From: Streptomyces sp. NBC_00557
GTDB taxonomy: Bacteria; Actinomycetota; Actinomycetes; Streptomycetales; Streptomycetaceae
Assembly (NCBI RefSeq): GCF_036345995.1
Contig: NZ_CP107796.1
Location: 1,984,001-2,048,000 of the forward strand
Direction of reading: 5' to 3'
DNA: 64,000 nucleotides
The notes below the pieces were generated by a model that worked only from the letters and a program-made list of their open reading frames with translations, was not told the DNA's origin and did no database searches. The first letter of the stretch is position 1, and the number at the start of each line of letters is the position of its first letter. Made by a program: the position numbers and the translations under genes. Shown in pieces: positions 45,655-54,401 of the stretch.

Positions 45655-47124
45655 ATGTCCACCAGTGGTTCCCCCTCCCCGCCCGGCCGGCTCGGTACCG
45701 GGCACATCCTCTTTCTCATCGTCGCCGCCGCCGCCCCGCTGTCCGCGATGGTCGGCACGGTTCCGCTCGCGTTCGCCTTCGGTGACGGCGCGGGTGTGCC
45801 GGCGGCCTTCCTCTTCGCCGGAGTGACCCTGCTGTGCTTCTCGGTCGGGTACGCGGTGAGCGCCCGGCGGACCGGCGGATCCGGCGGCTTCTACGCCTCC
45901 GTCGCCGACGGTCTCGGCAGGCCGCCCGCCGTCGCGGCCGGATATGTCGCCCTGCTCTCCTACAACTGCGCCACCATCGGCCTCGCGGGCGCGCTCGGCT
46001 ACTTCACGCACCTCGTGCTCGCCGCGCACGGGCTGACGGTGTCCTGGGAGTGGTGCGCGGCCGTCGGGCTGGTGCTGACGGCCGTGCTCGGATACCGGGA
46101 GATCGCGCTCAGCGCCCGCGTGCTCGCCCTGCTGATGCTCGGCGAGATCGGCGTACTGGCGGCGCTCGACGTGGCGATCCTCGTCCGGCACGGGGCGCAC
46201 GCCCTGCCCGCCGTCTCGTTCTCGCCGCACACGGCCGCGGGCCCCGGCGCCGGCGTCTCGCTGATGTTCGCGTTCGTCTCCTTCATCGGCTTCGAGTCGG
46301 CCGCGCTGTACGGCAAGGAGGCCCGGGACCCGCGGCGCAGCGTGCCCCGGGCGACGTACGCGGCCGTGGTGCTGATCGCCGGTTTCTACGCGCTGACCAG
46401 CTGGCTGGCGGTGGGCGCGGTCGGCAGCGGCCGGGTGCGGGAGGTCGCGGGCAAGCAGATGGGCGACCTGTTCTTCGTGCTCGGCGACGACTTCCTCGGC
46501 ACGGCCGGCAGCACGGGCCTCCAGGTCCTGCTGTGCACCAGCCTGTTCGCGGCGACGCTGGCCCTGCACAGCGCCGCCAACCGGTACGCCCAGGTCCTCG
46601 CCGAGGACGGGCTGCTGCCGGGCGCGCTGGCCGCCGAGCACCCGCGGCACGGCTCCCCGCACCGGGCGAGCCTCGCGCAGAGCGCGCTGACGACGCTCGT
46701 CGTGGCCGGTTTCGCGGTGGCCGGCCTGGACCCGTACGCCGATCTGACCACCAGCATGCTCGGCCTCGGCACCCTCGGCATCGTCGCCCTGCAGGCGCTG
46801 GCCGCGCTGTCCGTGCTGGGGCTGCGGCTGCGCGGTGGCGGCGGGCACTGGTGGCGGGAGACCCTCGCCCCGCTGCTCGGCTTCGCCGGGCTGGCCGCCT
46901 CCGTGTGGCTGGTCGTCGGCAACTTCGACATGCTCACCGGCTCCCCCTCGAAAGTGATCGCCGCCCTGCCCTGGCTGCTGCCGCTGGTCGCGCTCGGCGG
47001 GCTGGCGTACGCCGCCCGGCTGCGCACGGCACGCCCGGCGCGCTACCGCACGCTCGGCGCCCGGCACCTCGCGGCGGACGCCCCGGCCCCCTCCCCCGCC
47101 CTGACAGGAGACCGCCATGCATGA
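45655..47124 (+). CDS. APC-family amino-acid permease
   Basis: 489-aa APC-superfamily transporter with about 12 membrane helices; helix 1 holds the unwound substrate segment (ILFLIVAAAAPLSAMVG) and helix 6 FAFVSFIGFESAALYGKEA. The gene overlaps the SerRS gene by 8 nt, so serine uptake for the pathway, or amino-acid/product exchange, is a reasonable guess. GGAG precedes the ATG at 45655; the 102-bp gap before it contains GC-rich inverted repeats but no cluster-type promoter. Confidence 0.85.
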   Translation: MSTSGSPSPPGRLGTGHILFLIVAAAAPLSAMVGTVPLAFAFGDGAGVPAAFLFAGVTLLCFSVGYAVSARRTGGSGGFYASVADGLGRPPAVAAGYVALLSYNCATIGLAGALGYFTHLVLAAHGLTVSWEWCAAVGLVLTAVLGYREIALSARVLALLMLGEIGVLAALDVAILVRHGAHALPAVSFSPHTAAGPGAGVSLMFAFVSFIGFESAALYGKEARDPRRSVPRATYAAVVLIAGFYALTSWLAVGAVGSGRVREVAGKQMGDLFFVLGDDFLGTAGSTGLQVLLCTSLFAATLALHSAANRYAQVLAEDGLLPGALAAEHPRHGSPHRASLAQSALTTLVVAGFAVAGLDPYADLTTSMLGLGTLGIVALQALAALSVLGLRLRGGGGHWWRETLAPLLGFAGLAASVWLVVGNFDMLTGSPSKVIAALPWLLPLVALGGLAYAARLRTARPARYRTLGARHLAADAPAPSPALTGDRHA

Positions 47125-48394
47125 CCCGCACGAGCTGATCGAGGCGGGCCCCGACGCCGTACGGCGCCTGGCCCGCCGCCGCCACGAGCTGGACCTGGAC
47201 GCGCTGGCCACCGCCCTGCGGGCCCGCACCGCCGCCCAGGCGGAGGTCACCCGGCTGCGCACCGAGCTGAACCGCACGGCCAGGGCCCGCCGCTCCGGCC
47301 CGCCCACACAGGCGGAGAAGGAGGCCGCGCGTGCCCTGCGGGCCGAGGTCCAGACGGCGGAGGCCGCCGCGCGGACGGCGGCCGGAGAGCTGTCCGGCAT
47401 GCTGCTGTCCATCCCGAACCTGCCGCTGGACGCGGTGCCGGACGGCGACTCCGAGAAGGAGGCGGTGGAGATACGGCGCGGCGGGCCCGAGCCGCGTCCG
47501 GCCGCCGGGGCCCGGCACCACGCCGAGATCGGCGAGGCGCTCGGCATCCTGGACTCCCCCGCCGCCGCGAAACTCTCCGGCGCCCGGTTCAGCGTGGCCC
47601 GGGGCGCCGGCGCCCGGCTGGAGCGGGCCCTCGGCGACTTCTTCCTCGACCTGCACACCCGCGAGCACGGCTACACCGAGCAGTCCGTGCCGTTCCTGGT
47701 CAGCCGGGACACCATGACCGGCACCGGGCAACTGCCCAAGTTCGAGGAGGACTTGTTCCGCACCCAGGTCGGCGACCGGGAGCTGTTCCTGATCCCGACC
47801 GCCGAGGTGCCGCTGACCAACCTGGTGGCCGGCGAGCTGCTGGACGCGCGCGCCCTGCCGTACGCCTTCACCGCCCGCACCCCGTGCTTCCGCGCGGAGG
47901 CGGGGGCGTACGGCCGCGACACCCGCGGGGTGCTCCGGCTGCACCAGTTCGAGAAGGTGGAGCTGGTGCGGATCTGCGCGCCGGAGCGGGCGCAGGAGCA
48001 GCTGGAGCTGATGGTGGGGCACGCCGAGGAGTGCCTGCGCCGCCTCGAACTGTCCTTCCGCACCGTGCTGCTGCCCGCGGGCGACATGGGCTTCTCGGCG
48101 CGGATGACGTACGACATCGAGGTGTGGCTGCCGGGCGGCGGCTCCTACCGGGAGATCTCCTCGGTCTCCGACTGCGGCACCTTCCAGGCCCGCCGCGCCG
48201 ACATCCGCGTCAGGCGCGCCGACGGCCGCAAGAGCCCGGCGGCCACCCTGAACGGCTCGGCCCTGCCCATCGGCCGTACCGTGGCCGCGCTGCTGGAGCA
48301 GGGCGCCCGGGACGACGGGTCCGTGGTGCTGCCCGAGGCGCTGGTGCCGTACACCGGGTTCCGGCGGATCCTGCCGGGCGGCACGACCGAGTGA
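47117..48394 (+). CDS. Seryl-tRNA synthetase, pathway paralogue (VlmL-like)
   Basis: 425-aa class II seryl-tRNA synthetase: N-terminal coiled-coil tRNA-binding arm (about 20-100, charged and Ala/Arg-rich), then the catalytic core with motif 2 (FRAEAGAYGRDTRGVLRLHQ) and motif 3 (NGSALPIGRTVAALLEQ). TAEVPLTNL and the serine-binding region are kept. A second SerRS in a secondary-metabolite operon is the hallmark of the valanimycin pathway, where VlmL supplies Ser-tRNA to VlmA; a VlmA-like gene lies at 53.2 kb. A housekeeping role is less likely given its position at the end of the biosynthetic operon. Confidence 0.88.
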   Translation: MHDPHELIEAGPDAVRRLARRRHELDLDALATALRARTAAQAEVTRLRTELNRTARARRSGPPTQAEKEAARALRAEVQTAEAAARTAAGELSGMLLSIPNLPLDAVPDGDSEKEAVEIRRGGPEPRPAAGARHHAEIGEALGILDSPAAAKLSGARFSVARGAGARLERALGDFFLDLHTREHGYTEQSVPFLVSRDTMTGTGQLPKFEEDLFRTQVGDRELFLIPTAEVPLTNLVAGELLDARALPYAFTARTPCFRAEAGAYGRDTRGVLRLHQFEKVELVRICAPERAQEQLELMVGHAEECLRRLELSFRTVLLPAGDMGFSARMTYDIEVWLPGGGSYREISSVSDCGTFQARRADIRVRRADGRKSPAATLNGSALPIGRTVAALLEQGARDDGSVVLPEALVPYTGFRRILPGGTTE

Positions 48395-48446
48395 GGGCGG
48401 CGTAACGTGCGGTAGAGGGCTTCGGCGGAAGGGGCGTGGGCCGTCC

Positions 48447-48770
48447 ATGGCGGAAAGCGGAGGATCCGTGGATCCGGATTCCTTCTTCGCGGCCTACGCC
48501 CCCTTCCCGGACGCCCGCCCGAAGCGGGTCCGGGTCGCCCTCGCGCGGGCGGAGACCGAGGACTGTCCCGCCCTGGCCGCGCTCCAGGCGGGAGTGCGCG
48601 GGGGTCCGGTCGCGCGGTGGGCCGAGCGGATCGGGCGGGCCGCCTCGGGGGACATCGGACCATCGGTTTCCGGGAGGTGCGCCGGGCCGCGTCCTTCCAG
48701 GGCGTGAGCTTCGACGCCGGGGAGGGCGTCCTGCTGTCGGCTCGGCCCGCCCCGGCCGCCGAGGACCCGG
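48447..48770 (+). pseudogene. Probable GNAT acetyltransferase remnant with internal deletion
   Basis: An ATG frame starting MAESGGSVDPDSFF gives about 65 residues resembling a GNAT N terminus (RVALARAETEDCPALAALQAG). Just after 48650 the recognisable sequence moves to another frame (GFREVRRAASFQGV, then GEGVLL), which resembles a GNAT C terminus. The central acetyl-CoA-binding part is absent. I read this as a gene that lost its middle. The remainder of 48395-49061 (about 650 bp at the cluster's inner junction) holds no convincing gene. Confidence 0.4.
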
Positions 48771-49061
48771 CCGGCACAGGGAGGTTCCGCGTCCGCCACG
48801 GACAGCCGGCCAGGACGGGGGATGTGTGCAGCGGGAGAAGCAGGGTGCCCTGCCGGCTCACCGCGCGGACCCGCCGCAGCGGGGAGGACTGAGCGTCCAT
48901 CATGCGCCGTATGGTCGCAGCACGATGCGGCTGGTCGGACGCCCGGAGAGCAGGACCCGCTCGGCTAGGTGCGGGATTCCGGGTTTCCGGCGGCGGCGCC
49001 CCACCGCCGGAACCCACCCGGACGCTCGGCCTGGGCCTGCCTGACGCAGGTTTTCGGCGCG

Positions 49062-49829
49062 TCAGGCGCCCATCATGTGCACCCCGCCGTCCACGTGGAC
49101 GATCTCGCCGGTGGTGCGCGGGAAGAAGTCGGACAGCAGGGCGACCACGCCGCGGGCGGCCGGTTCGGGGTCGGTGAGGTCCCAGCCGGCCGGGGCGCGG
49201 CCGGTGGTCCACACGTCGGCCAGCTCCGGGAAGCCGGGGATGGACTTGGCGGCCATGGAGCGCAGCGGGCCGGCCGCGATCAGGTTGCACCGGATGCCGT
49301 GCCCGCCGAGGTCGCGGGCGAGGTAGCGGCTGGTGGACTCCAGGGCGGCCTTGGCGACGCCCATCCAGTCGTAGTGCGGCCAGGCCACGCTCGCGTCGAA
49401 GGTGAGGCCGACGACCGAGCCGCCGCGCCGCTGAAGCAGCGGCAGGCAGGCGGTGGTGAGCGACTTCAGGGAGTACGCCGAGACGTGCACGGCCGTCGCC
49501 ACGTCGGCCCAGGTGCCGTCGAGGAAGGAGAAGGCGCCCTGGGGGCCGTAGGCGATGGAGTGCACGACGCCGTCGAGGGAGTCGGTGTGGGCGCCGATCC
49601 GGTCGGCGAGGGTGTCCAGGTGGCCCTGGTCGGTGACGTCCAGTTCGATGACGGGGGCGGGCTTCGGCAGCTTGCCCGCGAACCGCTCGATCAGGGAGAG
49701 CCGGCCGAAGCCGGTGAGCAGCACCTCGGCGCCCTCCTCCTGGGCGATCCGGGCGACGTGGAAGGCGATGGAGGCGTCCGTGACCACCCCGGTGACCAGG
49801 ATCCGCTTGCCGGCGAGGATGCCGCTCAT
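49062..49829 (-). CDS. FabI/InhA-like enoyl-ACP reductase
   Basis: 255-aa short-chain-dehydrogenase-fold enoyl reductase: VTGVVTDASIAFHVARIAQE at the NADH site, VHSIAYGPQGAF, and the Tyr-x6-Lys catalytic pair in YDWMGVAKAAL, all InhA/FabI features. It would reduce the enoyl-ACP in the dedicated acyl-chain pathway, or saturate a conjugated alkene in a tailoring step. The ATG overlaps the ferredoxin stop (ATGA). It is last in the desaturase-MFS-ferredoxin-FabI leftward run. Confidence 0.88.
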   Translation of the reverse strand: MSGILAGKRILVTGVVTDASIAFHVARIAQEEGAEVLLTGFGRLSLIERFAGKLPKPAPVIELDVTDQGHLDTLADRIGAHTDSLDGVVHSIAYGPQGAFSFLDGTWADVATAVHVSAYSLKSLTTACLPLLQRRGGSVVGLTFDASVAWPHYDWMGVAKAALESTSRYLARDLGGHGIRCNLIAAGPLRSMAAKSIPGFPELADVWTTGRAPAGWDLTDPEPAARGVVALLSDFFPRTTGEIVHVDGGVHMMGA

Positions 49830-50155
49830 GCCGCCGGCACCCCCTTGGGCAGCGCGCTGACCAGCGCCGAGTCGTGGTCCTGGGGGCCGAGGGCGCTGCC
49901 GCCGCCGGGCGAGCCGAGGTCCGCGAAGAAGCCGGCGTTGGAGGCCGCGTGGTCGCCGCCCCACTCCTCGGGCAGGTCGTCCTCGAAGTAGATGGCGTCG
50001 ACCGGGCACACCGGTTCGCAGGCGCCGCAGTCCACGCATTCCTCCGGATGGATGTACAGGGCGCGGCGGCCCTCGTAGATGCAGTCCACGGGGCATTCGT
50101 CGATGCAGGAGCGGTCCTTGACGTCGACGCAGGGCAGTCCGATGACGTAGGCCAT
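49826..50155 (-). CDS. Seven-iron ferredoxin (3Fe-4S/4Fe-4S)
   Basis: 109-aa ferredoxin with two cluster motifs: CVDVKDRSCIDECPVDC and CVDCGACEPVCPVDA, followed by an Ala/Gly-rich tail, as in actinobacterial FdxA. Likely electron donor for the cluster's P450, desaturase or diiron enzyme. I start at the ATG at 50155 (MAYVIG), with AAGGAG 6 nt upstream. It overlaps the FabI-like gene. Confidence 0.93.
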   Translation of the reverse strand: MAYVIGLPCVDVKDRSCIDECPVDCIYEGRRALYIHPEECVDCGACEPVCPVDAIYFEDDLPEEWGGDHAASNAGFFADLGSPGGGSALGPQDHDSALVSALPKGVPAA

Positions 50156-50183
50156 CTTCAACTCCTTGTTCTGGTGGGCGGGT

Positions 50184-51551
50184 TCAGTCGACCGGGGTGC
50201 CGGTGGTGCGCTCGCCCAGGGTCAGCACGGTGAGCGCGAGGACGGCCATGGCGGCGGCGATCACGGCGAACAGGGCGCCGGGGCCGTCGGCGTCGAGGAC
50301 CGGCAGCAGGACGAACGGCAGCGCGCCGGCGCTGAGTTTGGACAGCGAGTAGGCGGCGCCGGCGGCGGTGGCCCGGATCGCGGTGGGGTACTGCTCGGAC
50401 AGGTAGACATGGGAGACGCTGGAGAAGACGTTGCTGAAGAGGGTGTAGGCGAAGCCGCAGACCACGATCAGCTCCGCCGAGCCCGCGTACGCGAAGCCGA
50501 GTCCGGCCGCGACCATCGCGGCCGCCGACAGGGCGATCAGGGTGCGGCGCTCGACGCGGTCCACGACGGGCAGGGCGAGAGCGGAGCCCACCGGGTAGCC
50601 GAGGAAGGACAGCGCGGTGAAGCCGAGGCCGGCGACGATGCCGTAGCCCTTGGCGGCGACGATCTGCGGGGCGAGCGTGCCGAAGCCGTAGTAGCCGACG
50701 ACCGAGAGCACGCAGAACAGCCACAGGACCAGGGTGCGGCGGCGGAGGCCGGGACGCAGGATCTCGCGCAGCCGGGTGCCGTCCCCCGGAGTCTCGGCCC
50801 GGGGCGCGGGCCGGTCCGGCAGCAGGCCCCGGCTCGCCGCCTCCGCCTCCATGCGCGACACCAGCCTGTCGGCCTCGCCGGTGCGGCCGCGCGCGGCGAG
50901 CCAGCGCGGGGACTCGATCAGGCCCCGGCGCAGGATCCACACCACGGCCGAGCCGAGGGCGCCGAGGACGAACAGCCAGCGCCAGCCGGCCACGCCGAGC
51001 GGGGTGCGCGGCACCAGCCACAGGGCCGCGAAGCCGACCGCGGGGACCCCGCAGAAGGCGAGGGTGTAGGCCCGGGCGATGAACCGGCCGCGCTTGCCGG
51101 CGGGCAGCACGTCGGCCAGGTAGCAGTCGGCGAGGGCCTGTTCGGCGCCGATGCCGAGGCCGGCGACGAAGCGGGTCGCGATCAGCCAGGCGGCGTTCGG
51201 CGAGAGGGCGCCGAGCAGGGACGCCACCGAGTAGACGGCCAGGTTGAGCTGGAAGGCCCGGCGCCGGCCGAACCGGTCCGCGATCCGGCCGAGCGTCAGG
51301 GACCCGAGGAACTGGCCGAAGAACGCGGAGGCCAGGACGAGCTTGAGCGAGGACGCGCCGAAGCCGAAGTCGCTCTGCAGCACCTTGCCGATGGTGCCGG
51401 ACAGGTTGTTCTCGAAGGTGTCGAAGAACAGGCCGACGCCGACGACGGCGGTGAGTCTGCGGTGCAGCGGGGTGATCGGCAGCCGGTCCAGGCGGGCGCC
51501 GATCGGGGCGGGAGCGGTGAGGCCGCCCGCCGCCGCGGTGGTCTGGGACAT
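50184..51551 (-). CDS. MFS transporter, sugar-porter/AAHS-like 12-helix type
   Basis: 455-aa major facilitator with 12 predicted helices, the loop 2-3 motif GRIADRFGRRRAF, RFVAGLGIGAEQ in helix 4 and a central cytoplasmic loop (ESPRWLAARGR). It belongs to the group with metabolite:H+ symporters and some exporters, unlike the DHA2 exporter at 25 kb. Could import a precursor or export product. AAGGAG precedes the ATG. The 173-bp gap upstream contains a low-complexity GTG/GGGG-rich run (51643-51698) and no cluster-type promoter, so it is probably read from the desaturase promoter. Confidence 0.85.
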   Translation of the reverse strand: MSQTTAAAGGLTAPAPIGARLDRLPITPLHRRLTAVVGVGLFFDTFENNLSGTIGKVLQSDFGFGASSLKLVLASAFFGQFLGSLTLGRIADRFGRRRAFQLNLAVYSVASLLGALSPNAAWLIATRFVAGLGIGAEQALADCYLADVLPAGKRGRFIARAYTLAFCGVPAVGFAALWLVPRTPLGVAGWRWLFVLGALGSAVVWILRRGLIESPRWLAARGRTGEADRLVSRMEAEAASRGLLPDRPAPRAETPGDGTRLREILRPGLRRRTLVLWLFCVLSVVGYYGFGTLAPQIVAAKGYGIVAGLGFTALSFLGYPVGSALALPVVDRVERRTLIALSAAAMVAAGLGFAYAGSAELIVVCGFAYTLFSNVFSSVSHVYLSEQYPTAIRATAAGAAYSLSKLSAGALPFVLLPVLDADGPGALFAVIAAAMAVLALTVLTLGERTTGTPVD

Positions 51552-51724
51552 GGGGCTGGCTCCTTACGGACTGTCGCGTCGCCCCCTGGCCAAGGAGCCG
51601 CCCGGGCCACCGGCGGGCCCGGGCGTACGGCCCGGGGGCCGGAGTGCGGGGTGTGGGATGTGGGGTGTGGGGATGTGGGGAGCGGGGTGGCGGTGGGGTC
51701 GCCCCGGGCACCGGCGAGCCGGCG

Positions 51725-52825
51725 TCAGACGGATTCCATGGCCCGGCGCCGGATCTGCTCCTCCACGTCACCGCGGCGGACCGGGGCGCTGACCTCGTGG
51801 AGGAAGGAGGCGACCTCGCGGTACGAGGCCCAGAAGCCGACCTCGTGGTAGGGCACTCCGCGTTCGGCGCAGTACTGCATGGTCAGTTCGCGGGCGCGCG
51901 GCAGGTTCTTCTGCGGCATGGCCGGGAACAGGTGGTGCTCCACCTGGTAGTTGAGGCCGCCGTAGAGGAAGTCGACCAGCCGGCCGGGCCGGATGTTGCG
52001 GGAGGTGAGGACCTGGCGCTCCAGCCAGTCCAGGGTCTCCTCCTCGCCGTCGCGCACCTGCATGCCCTTGTGGTTCGGGGCGAAGATCATGCCGAAGTAG
52101 ACGCCGAGGGAGGCGTGCTGGACGACGATGAACGCGACCGCGAGCGCCGGGGACAGGACGGTGAAGACGCAGGTGAGATAGACGGCGGCGCGCAGCAGGA
52201 TGAGGAAGGTCTCCAGCACGGGCCGCTTGGTCTTGCCGGTGACGATGGACTTGACCGCGGTCTTGAGCATCTTGAAGCCCTCGAGGACCAGCAGCACGAA
52301 GAACAGCACGCTCTGGTAGCGCACGACGAGCTTCTGGGTGCCCTTGCGGGTGGGGTACTGCTTGATGTCGAAGATGGCGGTGCGCCGGCCGATGTCCGGG
52401 TCCATGTCGAGGTGGTTGGGGTTGCTGTGGTGCCGGTTGTGGTGGTTGACCCACCAGCCGTAGCTCACCCCGTTGACCAGGTTGGCGTGGATGTAGCCGA
52501 CCGCGGAGGCCGCCTTCTTGCTGCGGAACATCGCCTTGTGGCCGGCGTCGTGCCACATGAACGCCGACTGGCCGCCGCACAGGCCCATCCACAGGGCCGT
52601 GACGAGCTGCCACCAGGTGTCGCCCAGCTCGAAGAAGGCGGCGAAGCCGATCAGCAGCAGGGTGGTGTTGAGGGCGAGCTTGCCCACGTAGTAGCGCGGG
52701 TCGAGGTCGAGCAGGCCTTCGGCCCTGACCCGTTTGAGCAGTTCGGCGAAGGTCGCCGAGGCGCCGGGGCGCGGGGCGGCCTCGGAGGCCGGGACCCCGG
52801 CCGTCTGGATGTGCGGACGCTGCAT
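51725..52825 (-). CDS. Membrane fatty-acid desaturase
   Basis: 366-aa acyl-lipid/acyl-CoA desaturase with all three His boxes: HDAGH (92-96), HNRHH (129-133) and QVEHH (near 293), four membrane helices, and no fused cytochrome b5. It would use oxygen and ferredoxin electrons to place a double bond in the alkyl chain. Several azoxy antibiotics (elaiomycin, maniwamycin types) have an alkene next to the azoxy nitrogen, so it could make that alkene. AAGGAG lies 8 nt before the ATG. It has a SARP-type promoter about 190 bp upstream. Confidence 0.92.
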   Translation of the reverse strand: MQRPHIQTAGVPASEAAPRPGASATFAELLKRVRAEGLLDLDPRYYVGKLALNTTLLLIGFAAFFELGDTWWQLVTALWMGLCGGQSAFMWHDAGHKAMFRSKKAASAVGYIHANLVNGVSYGWWVNHHNRHHSNPNHLDMDPDIGRRTAIFDIKQYPTRKGTQKLVVRYQSVLFFVLLVLEGFKMLKTAVKSIVTGKTKRPVLETFLILLRAAVYLTCVFTVLSPALAVAFIVVQHASLGVYFGMIFAPNHKGMQVRDGEEETLDWLERQVLTSRNIRPGRLVDFLYGGLNYQVEHHLFPAMPQKNLPRARELTMQYCAERGVPYHEVGFWASYREVASFLHEVSAPVRRGDVEEQIRRRAMESV

Positions 52826-53012
52826 GCGTTGCTCTCCTTGGGAGAAGTGCCCGGTGGCGGGCGGCGGCGCCGCTGCCCCGCGGAGCTGCGGGCGCCGCGA
52901 GTCGACTTCAGCTCCCGCGTGCGGTCGCGGGCTGCGGCCCGCCCGGCGGGCCCGGACGACGGGAGCACAGTGCGGTGCTCCCGGGCCCGGACCGCCGGGC
53001 GAACGCACGTCC

Positions 53013-53056
53013 AGCGTTCCGCGCCGCACTGATGTGGCACTGATGCCGGTCTGATC
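53013..53056 (-). promoter_or_regulatory. SARP-type promoter for the desaturase run
   Basis: GATCAG, CATCAG, CATCAG on the minus strand at an 11-bp period (plus-strand CTGATC/CTGATG at 53051, 53040, 53029), then 10 bp and AACGCT (53018-53013). The 5' leader to the ATG would be about 180 nt (52826-53012, no other gene seen). Confidence 0.75.
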
Positions 53057-53067
53057 CAGCCGCGCGC

Positions 53068-53217
53068 TCAGGCGGCGGCCTCGGTGCGCAGCCGCTCGTC
53101 GAGGGCGCGGACGACCGCGTCGGCGGCGTCGGCGACCTGCTGGTCGTCGGGGGCGCCGATGACGGCCATGAGCTGCTCGACCATGGCGTGCTGGAGTTCC
53201 TCGGTGGACTGGCTCAT
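53068..53217 (-). CDS. 49-residue acidic helical protein of unknown function
   Basis: A short frame, MSQSTEELQHAMVEQL then an acidic Ala/Asp-rich helix ending LDERLRTEAAA. GGGAG lies 7 nt before the ATG and codon bias is normal for a real gene. It sits 30 bp after the VlmA-like gene on the same strand, so it is probably co-transcribed. No domain recognised; a single amphipathic helix suggests a partner or modulator of the transferase, or a ribosomally made peptide. Confidence 0.6.
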   Translation of the reverse strand: MSQSTEELQHAMVEQLMAVIGAPDDQQVADAADAVVRALDERLRTEAAA

Positions 53218-53247
53218 GATGTGTCTCCCGGTTCGGATGATGGGACG

Positions 53248-54255
53248 TCAGAAGGCGTTGCAGGCACGGAAGACGTGCGCGAACCCGGGCAGCGAGGCCT
53301 GCGGGCCGTCGAAGGCGACGTACTCGGGGATGGTCACGTCGGGCGCCCACTTCTGCTTGTACGACAGCTGGGTCTGGGCCGGGTACAGCGCCGCGCCCTC
53401 GGCCCACAGGGCGTGCATCAGCCACTGGAACGCGGCGCTGTGCCCGTCGAGTTCCTGGGCGGCGTCGAGCCCGGTGAACGGCGTGAACCCGAAGTGCAGC
53501 CACTCGACGCCCTCGGCCCGGAACACCTCGATGGCGTGCGCGTTGATGGCCTCCATGAGGCCGGGAGAGCCCTCGGGGATGCGGCGGCTGAGGTCGTGCA
53601 TCCAGCCGGCCCGGCTGCCGTACACCGGCGAGTAGGAGATGTACGCGACCGGGGCGCCGTCGATGGTGCCGACGAACAGCCGGCGGTGGGCCTGGGCGGC
53701 GCCGCCGATCTGGCCGACGAGGAACTCCAGTTGCTGGGCGCCGCCCTTGGAGCCGAGCCAGGCCCGGTCGATGGTCGCGATGGCCTCGCCCACGTCGGCC
53801 GCGTCGGCCTCGTGGATCGTCAGGCCGTTGCGGTGGGCTCGGGAGATCTTGTTGCGCAGCTGCATGAACTTGGTGCCGCGCAGGGTGAACCCGTCGAGGC
53901 TCACGGCCCAGGAGGCGCCGACCTGGTTGACGGTGAAGCCGCGCCCGGCGTAGCGCTCGGCGTCCGTGCGCTGCAGCTGGACGCCGACGAGGTTCAGGCC
54001 CTCGGCCCGGACGTGGGCGCGGAAGGCGTCCAGCAGGGTGCCGTAGTCCTCCTCGGCGGCGAAGGGGCCGCCGAACTGCACGGCCCAGCGGCCGGTGCGC
54101 CGGTAGACGACGACACCGTCCGCGCCCGGCACGGTGAAGACGCTGTTTCCGCTGTTGAGCGCCAGGAAGGAACTCGGGTTCTCGCTCGCGGTGTGCCGGC
54201 GTATCGCGTCGAGAATCCGGTCGTGGGTGGTGGTTTCGGTGGTGGTGGCGGTCAT
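53248..54255 (-). CDS. Aminoacyl-tRNA-dependent transferase (LPG-synthase C-domain-like), VlmA-like
   Basis: 335-aa protein of the DUF2156 / lysylphosphatidylglycerol-synthase C-terminal type with two GNAT-like lobes: GADGVVVYRRTGRWAVQFGG in the first, LRNKISRAHRNGLTI at the junction, and YISYSPVYGSRAGWMHDLSR then EGSPGLMEAINAHAI in the second. No membrane domain is attached. Such proteins take the aminoacyl group from tRNA; VlmA transfers serine from Ser-tRNA to an alkyl-hydroxylamine. A pathway SerRS in the cluster strongly supports the same job here. The ATG at 54255 follows AAAGGGG at 6 nt. Confidence 0.82.
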   Translation of the reverse strand: MTATTTETTTHDRILDAIRRHTASENPSSFLALNSGNSVFTVPGADGVVVYRRTGRWAVQFGGPFAAEEDYGTLLDAFRAHVRAEGLNLVGVQLQRTDAERYAGRGFTVNQVGASWAVSLDGFTLRGTKFMQLRNKISRAHRNGLTIHEADAADVGEAIATIDRAWLGSKGGAQQLEFLVGQIGGAAQAHRRLFVGTIDGAPVAYISYSPVYGSRAGWMHDLSRRIPEGSPGLMEAINAHAIEVFRAEGVEWLHFGFTPFTGLDAAQELDGHSAAFQWLMHALWAEGAALYPAQTQLSYKQKWAPDVTIPEYVAFDGPQASLPGFAHVFRACNAF

Positions 54256-54357
54256 TCCGTACCCCTTTCGGGAGCCTTTCACGGCAAGGGAGTTCCGAAG
54301 GGAGTACAGCACCGCCGGGATGTCCGGGAAAAGGGCGGATGGAAATTCCTTTGCCTG

Positions 54358-54401
54358 CGTCAGAAGCGTGTCAGCTTTCCGTCAGTGCCGACTGCCAATG
54401 T
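54358..54401 (+). promoter_or_regulatory. SARP-type promoter reading toward the SARP gene
   Basis: CGTCAG, TGTCAG, CGTCAG at 54358, 54369, 54380 (11-bp period), then 10 bp and CAATGT (54396-54401). In the orientation of the other sites it fires rightward, giving a leader of about 345 nt before the SARP gene. It could also influence the divergent VlmA-like gene, which starts 103 bp to the left and has no copy of its own. Confidence 0.72.

Noticed and set aside
48902..49177. Short frames in the gap after the SerRS gene.
   Set aside because: Arg/Pro-rich translations, no ribosome site, and partial overlap with the FabI-like gene on the other strand.
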